A stretch of 64,000 nt of DNA from Stropharia rugosoannulata (GCA_028532985.1 JANCIK010000012.1:868001-932000), one strand, 5' to 3'. Positions 11,073-22,362 are shown, counted from the first letter of the stretch. Numbers and translations: made by a program. The notes: generated by a model from the letters alone, not told the origin.

Positions 11073-14000
11073 CTACAAATCATCGTATTCTTCATTCGAA
11101 ATATCCGAAATTGACTCATCCGAATCGGTTTCTAATTCTTCTGATTCTTCATCGTTCACAGATCTCTCCTCTTCGCTATTGATGTTGGAATCAGAGTCAA
11201 GCCCACCAACGAACTCCATAGAATCAGAATCTTCGGGCGAAGCAGAAGTCTTTTCACCGTGTCCAATACCTAGGCCGGAGAAGCGCAAAAACATGTCTCG
11301 ATCGACAAAGCTAAAAATTATTCACTATCAACTTGATAAGATCGGATGAACATACTCGTGCACTTACATCCCAACGTAATAGTTCACCCAATCTGACGTT
11401 TCTCCACTTGGCCGGGCCTCTGTTGGCTGTTCCGTCCTCAGAAGTGAGGCTGTCCTTCCATTGCGGAATGCTGGTATTAAATGACAGCCTCTAATGACGA
11501 GACTAGGATCCAGGAAACCAAATGCGAGGTCATCATCTTCAGGCACAAAGCCAATCATAGGAAGTTTTGCGATTCCTCAACCATGTGATACCTCAGGTTC
11601 GGCGCCAAGCCATCTCACCCATAAAAAATCCATTTGTTGCCATGTAAAGCCTGTAGTAGACCGACTTCCAACGTGTTGAACGTCGGCATGGAAAACGCCC
11701 AAAACTTGAGCATACCAGAAAGCATGGCCATCAGACTCCGTAGTCGAAGGTCGAGCCATCATTATATATGGACGGGTTTGAGGATTGATGGTATCAAAAG
11801 CGCGACATACATCGTACGTTGTATAATTAATTCTTGCAGTGCAGTGTCTGTATATTGTTGAATTTCGTAAACGTATCGTGTTCCGATCCTCATGCGTGAA
11901 GACATCAGGATCGTCGCCATCAAAGGCGAGATTGAGCAGTCGGCCAAGTAAGTGATCTTGCAATTTTGGAATGAAGTTCTGTGGGGGCAAAGATCGAATG
12001 GAAATACAAAACAAGGTGCATGTCATAATACCTTTTTCGCAGGATCGCCATCTTGAACAAATGCAAAAATGTTGAGGGGATTGTGTCGTGCGTGTGAGAT
12101 TACATGATGCAGAGATAAGTGGCCCGGCTTGTTGGCTTCTTCGTACTCTTCATGTTCCACCTGGCCCTTGAGCATTCTTTGGCGCATGTACCTGTCGCTC
12201 ATCTGTTTTAGTGCATTTCGCTTATTCGTCATGGCGTACGCCCTTTTGACAGGGGTATGAGCAACTTCGCCCTAAGCATGATCAGGTTATGAACAATTGC
12301 TGTCAACGAAGCCACCAATACTGACCAGTTGCGTTGTATATGAATCAGTTGTGCCGTATTTGCGTATATGGTGAACATAGTCTCCGAGTGCATGAAATTT
12401 TGGAGTAGATATGTTGAGCCCCTTCTTTTTAACGGTTACCCCTTTTTGTGTTGACCCTAACTTTTGATCTGACTTGTTCATATTGCCTCCCTCTCGACGA
12501 ATGCGAGCTGCTCTTTCCTTTGGAAGTTCCACTGTCTCCAGTGCTGCACAAGTTGTATCGCGAAAATGCCGCATAAGCTTCCCAAATTCAGAAATCAGTT
12601 GATCTGTTTGATTGAGAGTTTCCTCGGTATGTAGGCGTAACTTGAGGAAACAATGCAGCTCAGCCGTACGGTAGAGTAATTTCATCAGGCGGCCATTATG
12701 CGGTGCCTCGAGGAGTCCTTCGAAAGCTGGAATGGAACACTGTTGCGGTTCAGTCCATTGGGATATTTCAAAAGAGAGGTCATACTGACCTGTAAAATAT
12801 CTTCGAAGTCCCGAGCAGCAAGCCTTTTCATATCAGAGACGTTATCCGAAAACTTTCGGATGGTATCACACCCAAAGGATCCAATTTCTCTAAACCTAGT
12901 AATATCGGAGACGTCAAATGAAGACCTTGTCAAATCTATGTCGTGACAAACCTTCTATCAAGCTCGATGACGCGATCACCAACACCTTTGCCGGAAGCGT
13001 GAAGAAGTCGTATAAGATGTGTGAAAAGCGCTTTCCAGATTCCAAGTTCGAATTCATGCAACAGATCTGGAACAAGCATCTCTGATGGATTATAATCAGG
13101 TCCCAAGCGGTCTGCAAATGCGTTCTGATGAAAGACTTAATAAATCGTTCATAAATCAACGACAGACTAACGATAGTAGGGACGCCCGAGAAGTTCTTTA
13201 GTAGGTTCTCCACGGCCCGACTTCGAATTCCAAGGGCCCGCTTATATATAGCGTCGCGCGCGGCTTTAACATTTGAGGACATATATTGCCTGAGCTGCGA
13301 ATGCCGCGCCCTAATATCTCGTTTCATCCCCAGGCGGTCCATATGTGATTTAGGTATGAGGCACCTAGGGCATGGGCATAGGCCTTTAGGCCTAATTGTT
13401 GCAAGTAGAACTCTTTCGTTGACAATGAATAAGTATATCAATACAGTTAGAAGACGACTCACTTTTCCGGATAGTCAGCCGAGTATGTAAAAAAACGAGG
13501 GTATATTCTTCTCTCATGTCCATCGCTACACTTTATAACGATTCCATACTGATATCCTTGCAAAAATTCTTCATCGAGAAGCTTTGCCCAGATTGCATGC
13601 ATTAGTTCTCGCCGACAGTGTGTCAGAATCTCATCCTTTTGAGTTCTCCACTTAGCATGTAAGTTTGAAGCCATGTCGTGAAATGAGTCCGGGAGCTGCA
13701 ATGATGATAAGCATGTTAGATGAAGTGGAAGACTTAGCACTGTACCTCTGGGATATAAGCCAAATGATGCATAGCTCCTGATTTCGGTTTACAGCGAATG
13801 TACTTCGACAGATTCCCCAGCATTAGGTAGATAGGCCAGGCTTTAGCGTTGCCAAAATTTGTTAGATGCGTGCCGTCAGAGGAGATCATTAAGGCTGCTA
13901 ACACCTTTTCTAGCTTGCAATCTGAAGCATCTGGAGGTAGATCCCCATACTTCTGCAGTTGTTCGTGTTCGGCAAGAAATGCATCTGAGGTGAACAATTC

Positions 14001-15123
14001 GCCATAAACACGCTGAACTTTATCTGTAACTGGACTACGATGGCACAATTTGAACGGTGAGTAGTGTAGCATATGGGAAAGGTGGTCCTGAAATGCTTCA
14101 ATGATCACGGCAGTAAGGCTGCGATGTAAAAGGCCTGGCACAGAAAATATTTGAGGTGGAATGCTGGAGCTGCCTGATGGCACCAGAATGTCTACTGACG
14201 AAGTCATAAATTGACTCTTAACGGAGCCAGTGACGGCTAGAGCATTGTCAAAACGGCAATTTTCTCTATGAGCATCAAAGTTGTCGAAGTGGCGTACGTC
14301 GAATTCAGGTTGCTGAATGATGCTCTTCACAAAAGATGTGACTTGCCCCTCTGATTTTGTTGTAGCTCCGTTATTCATCCAGGACATAGTTCGCCAGATG
14401 GTAACGTTTGTGAACGGCCAGTACGATGGACGAACCTCTTCTTCGATAAAAGAAGCTTCATCAAAAATATGTGTTTGCGGTACGTTGACTAGGTCTTCCA
14501 ATAACAACTCGCCACTTGGATCAAAAGTTGGACGCCATTCATATGTTCTAAAAAGACCAAAACGATTTGCTGTCGTCACCAACTGATTGCACAATGCTAA
14601 CAAAACACTTCGGTCGGTACCCTGAGCCTCGAGCTCATTTCCATTGGCTGGAGCAAGCGGTTCAGGAGGGGTGTCGACAAATCGAGCAGGAACGTTATGT
14701 CTGCGTTTTCGTTGGACAGTGTGGACAAGCATAGATGAGGGCGAGGGCGCACATGCAGCACCTGGTTCTAGGGTGGCAGAGTTTTCTAGCAAGGGTGGAG
14801 TTTCGATGGTCGATGACGTTCCAGGGATAACAATTGTTGAACTTTGCACAGAGCAGGGAGTCTGACTATGCTCATCGCCGAGTAGAGACTGGCACAAGCG
14901 TATTAGTATTGAATATAGCAATTAGTTGTTTATGAACACGAACATCAAAGCGCCTCCGCCTGAGATCTACACAAGTAGTAAGATCATTTCTGGATGTCTG
15001 CGATGATAGTGATCGTTTGCGAGTGGCAAGGATATACGGGCAAGCGCGTTTGTGCTTGGATAACGAACCAAACTTAGGAAAGGATTTTCCGCATGCAGGG
15101 AGGCAAGAAAAATCTTGAGGCAT
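11073..15123 (-). pseudogene. Plavaka-type DNA transposase, one in-frame stop
   Basis: Ten exons join in phase: 15123-14944, 14888-13746, 13695-13463, 13412-13172, 13124-12952, 12925-12790, 12739-12326, 12271-12032, 11978-11368, 11310-11073 (about 1202 codons). The start ATG at 15123 opens a C-x3-C-x12-H-x3-C zinc finger (CLPACGKSF...LSKHKRAC), usual at the N-terminus of this family. Family blocks follow in order: HCRRELMHAIWAKLLDEEF, TYSADYPEKVLLATIR, CPCPRCLIP, VPDLLHEFELGIWKALF, ARDFEDILQCSIPAFEGLL, FWYAQVLGVFHADV, FGFLDPSLVIRGCHLIPAF, FVDRDMFLRFSGLGIGH, then an acidic tail. A TGA at 11579-11577 (codon about 1054) sits between ...RWLGAEPEVSHG and GIAKLPMIGF and would remove the last ~148 residues. 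No plausible intron skips it. Otherwise the gene looks young and intact. Confidence 0.9.
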
Positions 15124-15338
15124 GAGAGGAAGCAGGACAACGATGAGACGGAAGAGTATCGGTGTCGGGGGCAGCATTCGAAGTAATGACTCTACCCAGT
15201 GAGAGGATAGAAAACACGGCAGAATTTCCGCAGCATGCGCCCAGGGATGAGTGGATGCACAGGAGGCGCAGTTGGATGCAAGCTGACGTCGCAACACAGA
15301 CCAAAAAGGCAACAAAGGACTGCGGCGCATGTCTACTG

Positions 15339-15348
15339 GTATATATAC
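15339..15348 (-). promoter_or_regulatory. TATA-like element of the Plavaka transposase gene
   Basis: A palindromic gtatatatac lies about 215 bp upstream of the chosen ATG, between the tandem array and the coding region. The sequence just downstream (around 15150-15335) is the leader that recurs at 32.8 kb and, in part, at 19.2 kb. Its position suits a core promoter; this is inference. Confidence 0.4.
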
Positions 15349-15469
15349 CTCGAGAGTTAGCAGGCAGTTTCGTTCTAACGCATATAGGAAGTATATCACA
15401 GATTGGAATAGATTACGAAGGCCGACGTCTCCTCGTGACGTCGTCGACCGAGTCTGAGACATCATAGTA

Positions 15470-17090
15470 GCAGAAGGGCGAGCTTAGCGACGCATGTAGC
15501 ACCCAGCTGGCCGCCCTTCTACTCGATGTGGATGTCGTTCTGCGAATGAAAAAATAAAGGGCCTCGCGGTCTGATTATGGTGGAACGGGATGGCCAAGAA
15601 GACGTCCTGCAACAAGACGTCCTGGGGTCGTCGACGGCGGAAGGTGACCGAGTCAGAGACATCGTAGCAGTAGAACGGCGAAGCTTGTTGTTCTGCTTAT
15701 GAAAAAATAAAGGGTGGCGGGGTCTGATTTTGGGGGAACGGGATCGCCAGGGAGGCGTGCTGCAACAAGACGTCCTGGGGTCGTCGACGACGTTGGAGAT
15801 GACCGAGTCAGAGGCGTCGTAGCAGCAGAAGGGCGAGCTTAGCGGCGCATGTAGCACCCAGCTGGCCGCCCTTCCACTGGATGCGGATGTTGTTCTGCGA
15901 ATGAAAAAAGAAAGGGCGTCGAGGCTTGATGGAATAGGATGGGCAGGAAGACGTCCTGCAATAAGACGTCCTGGGGTCGTCGACGGCGGAAGGTGACCGA
16001 GTCAGAGGCGTCGTAGCAGTAGTAGAAGGGCGAGCTTAGCGGCGCATGAAGCACCCAGCTGGCCGCCCTTCTAATCGATGCGGATGTTGTTCTGGGAATG
16101 AAACAATAAAGGGTGGCGGAGTCTGATTTTGGTGGAACGGGATGGCCAGGAAGACGGACTGCCACATCTCGTCCTGGGGTCGTCGACGGTGGAAGGTGAC
16201 CGAGTCAGAGGCGTCGTAGCAGCAGAAGGGCGAGCTTAGCGGCGCATGTAGCACCCAGCTGGCCGCCCTTCCACTGGATGCGGATGTTGTTCTGCGAATG
16301 AAAAAAGAAAGGGCGTCGAGGCTTGATGGAATAGGATGGGCAGGAAGACGTCCTGCAATAAGACGTCCTGGGGTCGTCGACGGCGGAAGGTGACCGAGTC
16401 AGAGGCGTCGTAGCAGTAGTAGAAGGGCGAGCTTAGCGGCGCATGAAGCACCCAGCTGGCCGCCCTTCTAATCGATGCGGATGTTGTTCTGGGAATGAAA
16501 CAATAAAGGGTGGCGGAGTCTGATTTTGGTGGAACGGGATGGCCAGGAAGACGGACTGCCACATCTCGTCCTGGGGTCGTCAACGGTGGAAGGTGACCGA
16601 GTCAGAGGCGTCGTAGCAGCAGAAGGGCGAGCTTAGCGGCGCATGAAGCACCCAGCTGGCCGCCCTTCTAATCGATGCGGATGTTGTTCTGCGAATGAAA
16701 AAATAAAGGGCGTCGAGTCTTGATGGAATAGGATGGGCAGGAAGACGTCCTGCAACAAGACGTCCCGGGGTCGTCGACGGCGGAAGGTGACCGAGTCAGA
16801 GGCGTCGTAGCAGCAGAAGGGCGAGCTTAGCGGCGCATGTGGCACCCAGCTGGCCGCCCTTCCACTCTTGTACTCAAGGCCTATATTCTCAATTGTCTCT
16901 TGCCCGCAAGGGTTTAATCCAGGAAACTGAATGGGATCGGAACATCGACGTCCTGACTCCTGCCACGCCTTCTTACTGGGGTCGTTGATGATTCGGAATG
17001 ATCGATTCAGAGAGGTATCGTTAGAGCATAAGGGCAGCGTAGCGGCGCATGTAGCGTCCAGCTGGCTGCCCTGGCAGACTCAGTCAAGGC
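15470..17090 (-). repeat. Subterminal tandem array A, ~197-bp units
   Basis: About seven units, each 194-200 bp, with one truncated unit near 15680 and a decayed unit at about 16940-17090. Every full unit holds a 49-bp box with 9-bp inverted arms (agaagggcg ... cgcccttct), a PvuII-like cagctgg, a gtcgacg/gtcgtcgacg core and repeated gacgtc words. Two unit types (aaaaaagaaagggcgtcgag and caataaagggtggcggagt variants) alternate, and 15831-16227 is repeated almost exactly at 16228-16624. The array lies directly 5' of the Plavaka gene. Inverted copies make up array B at 30.5-32.4 kb. Confidence 0.95.
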
Positions 17091-17481
17091 ATTCAGCCAG
17101 ATGGCTGTGCGTGATAACGCTACAACCTGTTTCAAGCCCCGGTCAATACTTTGCATCTGTTTGGCATACTCTTGCCGACTTAATGCTGCCGCCGTTCAGT
17201 CAATTATGATTGTACTTATCTTACTAGTTGTAGTCAATATTAGTAAATTCGTTGCATGGACTCTTAGGGATATATTCGTTAGTGATGCTGCAAACATGTA
17301 AGGGGCACAAGTTCCCAAGAAAAATGATATTAGTAGTAGTATGATGATGGTTCGTTTGTTTAAGTCAACTCAATGAATGATCGTACTAGTAACAATTCAC
17401 TAGTACCAATGTTTTAACTTTGAAAACGAGCCATATTGCATTTCCCCGTCATCAACTGAGTCAGCTGTCATTTTCCAGAAG
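17091..17481. other. Spacer between array A and the 257-aa gene
   Basis: AT-rich, with an imperfect tagtagtagtatgatgatgg simple repeat around 17331. Nothing coding seen. Confidence 0.4.
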
Positions 17482-18255
17482 TTAGTCCGACTCCAATTCA
17501 TCTATCTCTTCGTCCTCATCCATATTTTCGTCTTCCGCGTCCTTCGTTGCCTTTTCCATAATCAGGTTACCATGTTTAGTGGTCTGCAAACAAGTAATTG
17601 GTGGTGTATCCAGAATTGGTGCTGGCGCGGTTACTTGACTCGAGTTGTAGAGTTTCAAATCATACTCAGCCCATACATCGCGAATTCGAGGCTTAGCATA
17701 GTTACTGCTCATAATAAGGTGAGTTGGAGGCGGCAGAATTTCTCTAGATGATTTATCTTTGGGATCGAAGTTGACTTTAGGATACAGCGCCTTAACCTCT
17801 TCCCAGGTTGGGACGCGCCCTGCCCAAGTTAGTCCCGGTCGAACATGTTCTTGAACAGGCCTTTCAGGACTCCTAGTAGTAGATGTCGATGCAGATTGGA
17901 ATGAACTAAAAACAGTGTTCATATTAAACGAATGTTTATCAGATCCCTTTGGAGATATGGCAGTAGCACCAGTGGTTGCCTCCTTGCGTGACTCCAGTGG
18001 GTTGTAAGATGGTGATTGTGAATCCGACACTGAATCAATCTCAATTGATTCATAGCTTAAAGTAGCATCTAGTTGACTTTGAAAGATTGTTGAGCAAGGC
18101 GAGAGAGGGAAAAAATGGGAGCGCTGAACGTCGGACTGCAGTAGAACAGGAAATTCTGGGTTGAATGATGCATCTGTAAGCGAAATGATGAGGCTCGCTT
18201 GATTGCTCCCGTTCGTTCCAGATGGCGGATTTAGCGACTCAGGCTTGTACGTCAT
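17482..18255 (-). CDS. Hypothetical 257-aa protein with acidic C-terminus
   Basis: A single uninterrupted frame from ATG 18255 to the stop at 17482. The first ~150 residues are Ser/Thr/Pro-rich and look disordered. A short ordered-looking segment follows (GRVPTWEEVKALYPKVNFDP, then RIRDVWAEYDLKLYNSS). The last ~20 residues are almost all Asp/Glu. No known domain. Acidic tails are common in chromatin-binding proteins, but that is only a guess. It is the first gene of the orphan island between the two arrays. Confidence 0.6.
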   Translation of the reverse strand: MTYKPESLNPPSGTNGSNQASLIISLTDASFNPEFPVLLQSDVQRSHFFPLSPCSTIFQSQLDATLSYESIEIDSVSDSQSPSYNPLESRKEATTGATAISPKGSDKHSFNMNTVFSSFQSASTSTTRSPERPVQEHVRPGLTWAGRVPTWEEVKALYPKVNFDPKDKSSREILPPPTHLIMSSNYAKPRIRDVWAEYDLKLYNSSQVTAPAPILDTPPITCLQTTKHGNLIMEKATKDAEDENMDEDEEIDELESD

Positions 18256-19150
18256 TATGCGGTGACTGCAGAGTGGGAAAGAAATCTATCTACATAAGGG
18301 ACGATGATAAATCATAATGCATATAAAGGAACCGAGTCTTTGAATAAAATGGACATTAAAGTACCTTAGATTTAATGTATTGAAATACAGGTAAATGTAA
18401 GTTAACTTCAAGGCCCTCAATTCTGAATGCGCTGGATTGAAGTGTAACAAGTTCAACACTTTGAATTCCGAACATTTGCGACATCATAGCGCTTAAATGC
18501 TTCGGCGCTAACTACGGATCAAAGCTTCATTACAAATATTCTCACGAAGAGACCATGAATATCCCAGCTTATGTTTAATACGTCAGCGATATTGTATTGG
18601 ATAATCTGGACCCCATATACTGAATATCATTAAATCTCAACAAAAAAACTTGAAAAGAACCTGTACAACATTATTCTAACATATACATAGTTACTGTCTG
18701 AATATTTCATAGGGGCCCATATACAACGGATACAGTGACAACCCACTTCTCCTTCCAATCTCCTTCAAGCGTTCGGATGCAAGTCTTGTCTGTGGGTTAA
18801 CATAGCACGTCACCAGGTGTCGCGCTCGCGGCACTGATCCGGTATAAGGCATACTTTTCTGAGTGTGACATGTCCTCGGTATGTCCTGCATTCGTTCGAC
18901 TACGATTTCAAAGCTCGCAGGGTACTATGTGAGGAGACCAGGGGTCGACGTCCTGGTGACCGTGGGCCCAGTCGAAGCTGTCCACCACACTGGGCGGCCG
19001 ACTATTCTATGCAACGGAGTCAAAGGCTGCGTAACGTTTAAGAGCGTGGTAAAAGTAGAAGACAGACTATCCCTATCGCTACCCAGTAGTACTACTTCCA
19101 GTCGACGTGATGACAACGTGATGACTCTTCAAACTTGTAACAAGTGGCAT
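18256..19150. other. AT-rich intergenic
   Basis: Divergent spacer between the 257-aa gene and the RPA1-N-like gene. AT-rich to about 18700, then more GC-rich with short chance frames. No gene recognised. Confidence 0.4.
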
Positions 19151-19189
19151 GATAGAAAGCGCAGGCGCAGGTGCGATGTGGTAAGTGCA

Positions 19190-19300
19190 TAGCACTTGTA
19201 GTACGCAGGCCGAAAAGGCACCAAAGCTAGTCCGAAAGGACTGCGGCGCATCTCTACTGGTATATAAGCATTGACTCTTAACAGGCAGAGGGCAAACTTT
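19190..19300 (-). mobile_element. Solo fragment of the Plavaka 5' leader
   Basis: The stretch aaaggactgcggcgcat-c-tctactggtatata matches the Plavaka promoter/leader at about 15310-15345 (minus-sense), including the TATA-like element. Only the leader is present, with neither array units nor transposase exons next to it. It lies just upstream of the RPA1-N-like gene on the opposite strand, so it could influence that gene. Confidence 0.6.
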
Positions 19301-19391
19301 TCTCACTTACATTTGCAGGTGGCACTGGTAAGGTCTTCACTCATTCAGCTATAGTACCTAATTGAGCTAAAAGCTTAGCATCTTCATAGTA

Positions 19392-20176
19392 ATGGACACG
19401 TCACTATTTTCATATCAAACAGAAAAAAATATGCTCTTTGGTTGGACCGCAGTGCAAGATTGGGCGAAGTCACTGTCTTCAAAAAATCACATTGACGAAG
19501 TAAGAAATCCATGAGATAATTCAAAGAGAGTTGATGTAATTCACGATGCAGATCTGGCTTTGGGAGTGTTATTTATGGCACTTAACTGACGAAGAAACAC
19601 TCACTATTATCAAGACTGAAGGAGGAGAGATCAATTGCGCAGAGCTGCTGCAATTGATCCATGGGCAATTACTGGTTTCCAACCTAACCGATTCAATCAT
19701 TCACGGTACTGGATTTGGCCAAGAAGTAAGGACGCTGCCGATGATCGACCGCGGGAGTCTAGTGACTTCAGGAGCCATCCTGGTTCAAATTATGCAATTC
19801 TCATTCGAGAAAAAGTGGGAGTCGGAGGCTCCAGATGTAATCCAATTCATTATCTCGGATGGCACTTCATGTGTCAAGGCACATGCACGCACTCCTTTCC
19901 CGTACGGCCTGGATATTAAGAGTGTTAAGATTGGAAGTAAAGTAAGTGAGCTATAAACAGAATGTATCATTTGACTAAGCTCTGAAAAACTGGCAGATGA
20001 TTTTGTTTCGGATGCCTGTTATTGAGAAGGGATCAATACTCCTCGAAAAGCACAGTGCCAAAGTCTTGATCTCACCAACTTATTTGACAGGAGATTTGGA
20101 GCGTGGGTCTTCCATGAGGTGCACGGCAGGTTGTGATTCAGTTCACTGGCCATCGCAAGACTCGGATATGATGTAG
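19392..20176 (+). CDS. RPA1 N-terminal (OB-fold)-like protein, 225 aa
   Basis: Exons 19392-19499, 19552-19941 and 19997-20176 join in phase 0. Residues about 70-200 follow the layout of the RPA70 N-terminal domain: a helical lead-in (LTDSIIHG), a GAILVQIMQF strand, then IQFIISDGTS with the hallmark SDG, a short ARTPFPYG segment, and VKIGSKMILFRMPVIEKG followed by a closing strand (AKVLIS). In RPA1 this domain recruits checkpoint and repair proteins. Here it is alone, without the ssDNA-binding domains A-C, and followed by a Cys/Ser-rich tail. Possible origin: a captured RPA1 fragment or an element-encoded single-strand-binding accessory protein. The OB-fold assignment is from pattern only. Confidence 0.55.
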
Positions 20177-21388
20177 CATGATATCAGAAACTTCAATGTT
20201 TACTGGCCCAGTCCGAGTCATTACAATTTACTACTTAACTAGTAATACAATAAATACTGTAAGCGCCACGGCCAAGGAAATAAAGATAGTACTTACCAGT
20301 GGCCAGCTGAGATGTAGAAACTTTGAAGTAAAGGGTAGTTAACAGTTGGTATCACAAATCTCCGTTAGTCCCAAGTTAGTCCGCGAGGAGAGTCAGGCTC
20401 CGTGCAGAGACCACGTGGCAGGGGTAGGGATGGGGCATCTCGACGTCCTTGCCATCGTGCGCGCAGTGGTCCTCGCTGCATCCCTCCTGACGGCAGGCGC
20501 GTGTCGGTGTAGACGATGTGGGCGCAGATCTCGGGCGTGCAGCAGCCGCCGTGGCCGTGGGCGGGGGTCATGCAGCCCGGGCGGTGCTTGAGGTGGGCGC
20601 AGGACTCGGACTCGCCCGTGGGCAGGTGCCGCTTCGGGGTTGCGGCCCAGCGCTTGCGGCCCGTGCGCCGCACGAGGGTTACCCCGGTTACACCTACTAG
20701 AGGCAGAGACAGCGCCTCTCGTCCTTTGCCTCGCTCTGAGCTGGGGCGGCAGAGGTTTCCGTAGGCTTTTTTGGCTCCGTTTTTTCCTCGCCTTCGTCCT
20801 CTACAGGAGCCTCTGCAGCAACAACAGCAGGGGGCGCCTCGGCGTCCGTGGCTTGGCATATCCTCGCGCTTTCGACGACCCCAACAGCGTCGGAATTTGC
20901 TCTCTCAGGCCCGCCGCTCAGCCTATTACTACTAGGCCCTAGTAGTATCCTCAACGACGACACCTTGGCAATAACGCACTTCGCCGGCAAATGACCTCCA
21001 ACTTCATTCATTTTTGCGTATCTAGGCGGGTTCGCTAAATTCACTGCAGACCAACCGCTAGCGTGAGCAAAGCAGAAGAAGATCAGGCCCAATGGTAACG
21101 CTCGAAACTACTGTTGCGTTTCAGCAGCGTCGCCGCAGAAAAGTAGCCAGGAGATCAAGTTGAAGATATTAAATAGCATCCCTGCCAGTGCTCCGGTGCG
21201 AATCTGAGATGACAACTTTCCTGGCGCTCTGCACCGCTACAGCACTTATTCCCCCAACTTCTTCATGCTCCCAATTAAATTTACTCGGCAGGACGCTATG
21301 TACTCTTTGGGGAGTCCTTTCACACAACAGAATGGGTCTAGTATTTTTATTAAACTGCACGACGTAGAGTAACCTTCTGGCTTGAAGC
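20177..21388. other. Spacer holding a GC-rich gene fragment
   Basis: Apart from the GC-rich block at 20365-21000, the stretch is AT-rich and shows nothing recognisable. Confidence 0.4.
20365..21092 (-). pseudogene. GC-rich Cys/His-rich fragment of a host-like gene
   Basis: On the minus strand the block has strong third-position G/C bias, unlike its AT-rich surroundings. One frame (20859 to about 20490) reads RKRWAATPKRHLP, then CAHLKHRPGCMTPAHGHGGC and CTPEICAHIVYTD. At about 20490 the bias shifts by one frame to a segment with GCSEDHCAHDGKDVEMPHPY. Upstream (21092-20700) is a Glu/Pro/Ala-rich stretch. So the sequence looks like a Cys/His-rich, possibly metal-binding region broken by a frameshift. 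No family is recognised. Composition suggests capture from elsewhere in the genome. Confidence 0.35.
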
Positions 21389-22083
21389 TCATATATCGCT
21401 GGCGCTGCAAACCAATAAGGGCTCCTTCAACTTCTTACCCTTTGCCGCCCTGCCGAGTTCCCCTACGCGACCTTCTCTTTGCAACTGACCGAGAACAATG
21501 CAGCGCTGTAAACCAGTGCTCGGCGAACCACTATCTTCAAGGTCTTCGTCGTAATGACTGCTGGCGACCCGCTTCGTCATATACCGGCCGCAGCGCGCGC
21601 AAACGTGAAATATTTCTTCAAACTCCTGCAATGACAGTCCCCCCGCGTTATCGGGATCATGGGCATCAAGTAATCTCATTGAAACTTGACCTCTTCTTGT
21701 GGTTGGACCAAATATATCTGACTGCTCACCTGATGATGAGTCAGTGAGTAAAGCTGACTTGGATAAACTGGCGAACGAAAGTACTGACCAGCCTTCTCTG
21801 GGCATTTATGATAGGGAATTGTCCTAACCGTTATGAAGTTACAACAACCTTCACACCTCATGAATAGGTTCCAGAAATCGTCTTCGGCCAGTCCTTGGGC
21901 AGGAAGCCAGTCAAGGCTTAATAGCTGGGAAAATGGCGTCTCGTAGTGTCGCAAGGGGCTAAACAGTGAGGCTGCTTGCGCGTTGAAAAATCCAGCACGC
22001 ACGCCGCGCGAAGATGCATTGACTTGGAAAGGCTCGACCGTTGCAAGCTTGAAAACTGTTTCATTTCCGCGCTCATTGGCCAT
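21389..22083 (-). CDS. Protein with two copies of a CxxC...H zinc-knuckle-like motif
   Basis: Exons 22083-21789 and 21729-21389 join in phase 1, giving 211 residues. Two similar blocks occur: GLAEDDFWNLFMRCEGCCNF followed by ITVRTIPYHKC, and GLSLQEFEEIFHVCARCGRY followed by MTKRVASSHYDED. Each has a helical lead-in, C-x2-C, a basic R and a His, so each may bind one zinc ion with ligands partly missing in the second. No known family comes to mind. In the same frame, a 90-codon open stretch (22362-22093) precedes it, separated by a single TAG. Either the gene starts at 22083, or it once began at 22362 and carries a nonsense change. Confidence 0.6.
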
Positions 22084-22089
22084 AGAACT

Positions 22090-22362
22090 CTAAAGACGCG
22101 TCTGGCTCTTACCTGGGACTTTCATTGAATCGTTTTTAGCCCCTGGGCGTTTTCTGTTCTGTTTGTTGAGCAAGCCCTTAGTACTGCCATGCCCAGTGGT
22201 CGGGCTCGGACTTGACGGCGAATGCAGGAGCATGTAGTATCCTCCCTTCCTCTTTCTCGCGCGAGGCTGAAGACAAGGCATTTCCGATTTCATGCCAGAT
22301 GACACAATGAACACTGGCTCTGTGTTAGTAGAGAACGGGTAGCCTTCCTTTTCATTCGTCAT
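22090..22362 (-). pseudogene. In-frame upstream extension ending in TAG
   Basis: Ninety codons from ATG 22362 with a basic Pro/Ser/Lys-rich sequence (QPRARKRKGGYYMLLHSPSS), ending at TAG 22092-22090 two codons before the ATG at 22083, in the same frame. A gtaaga donor and tttag acceptor 23 bp apart flank the stop, but that is too short for an intron and would shift the frame. Could be an upstream open frame or the original N-terminus. Confidence 0.35.

Noticed and set aside
15519..16845. Chains of 70-115-codon frames in array A (and the matching ones in array B)
   Set aside because: They arise because the repeat unit has one stop-poor frame. The products are repeats of the unit, lack conserved starts between units and lie in a subterminal array.
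15470..17090. CRISPR-like interpretation of the repeat arrays
   Set aside because: Units are ~197 bp and nearly continuous, without short repeats separated by unique spacers, and the genome is eukaryotic.
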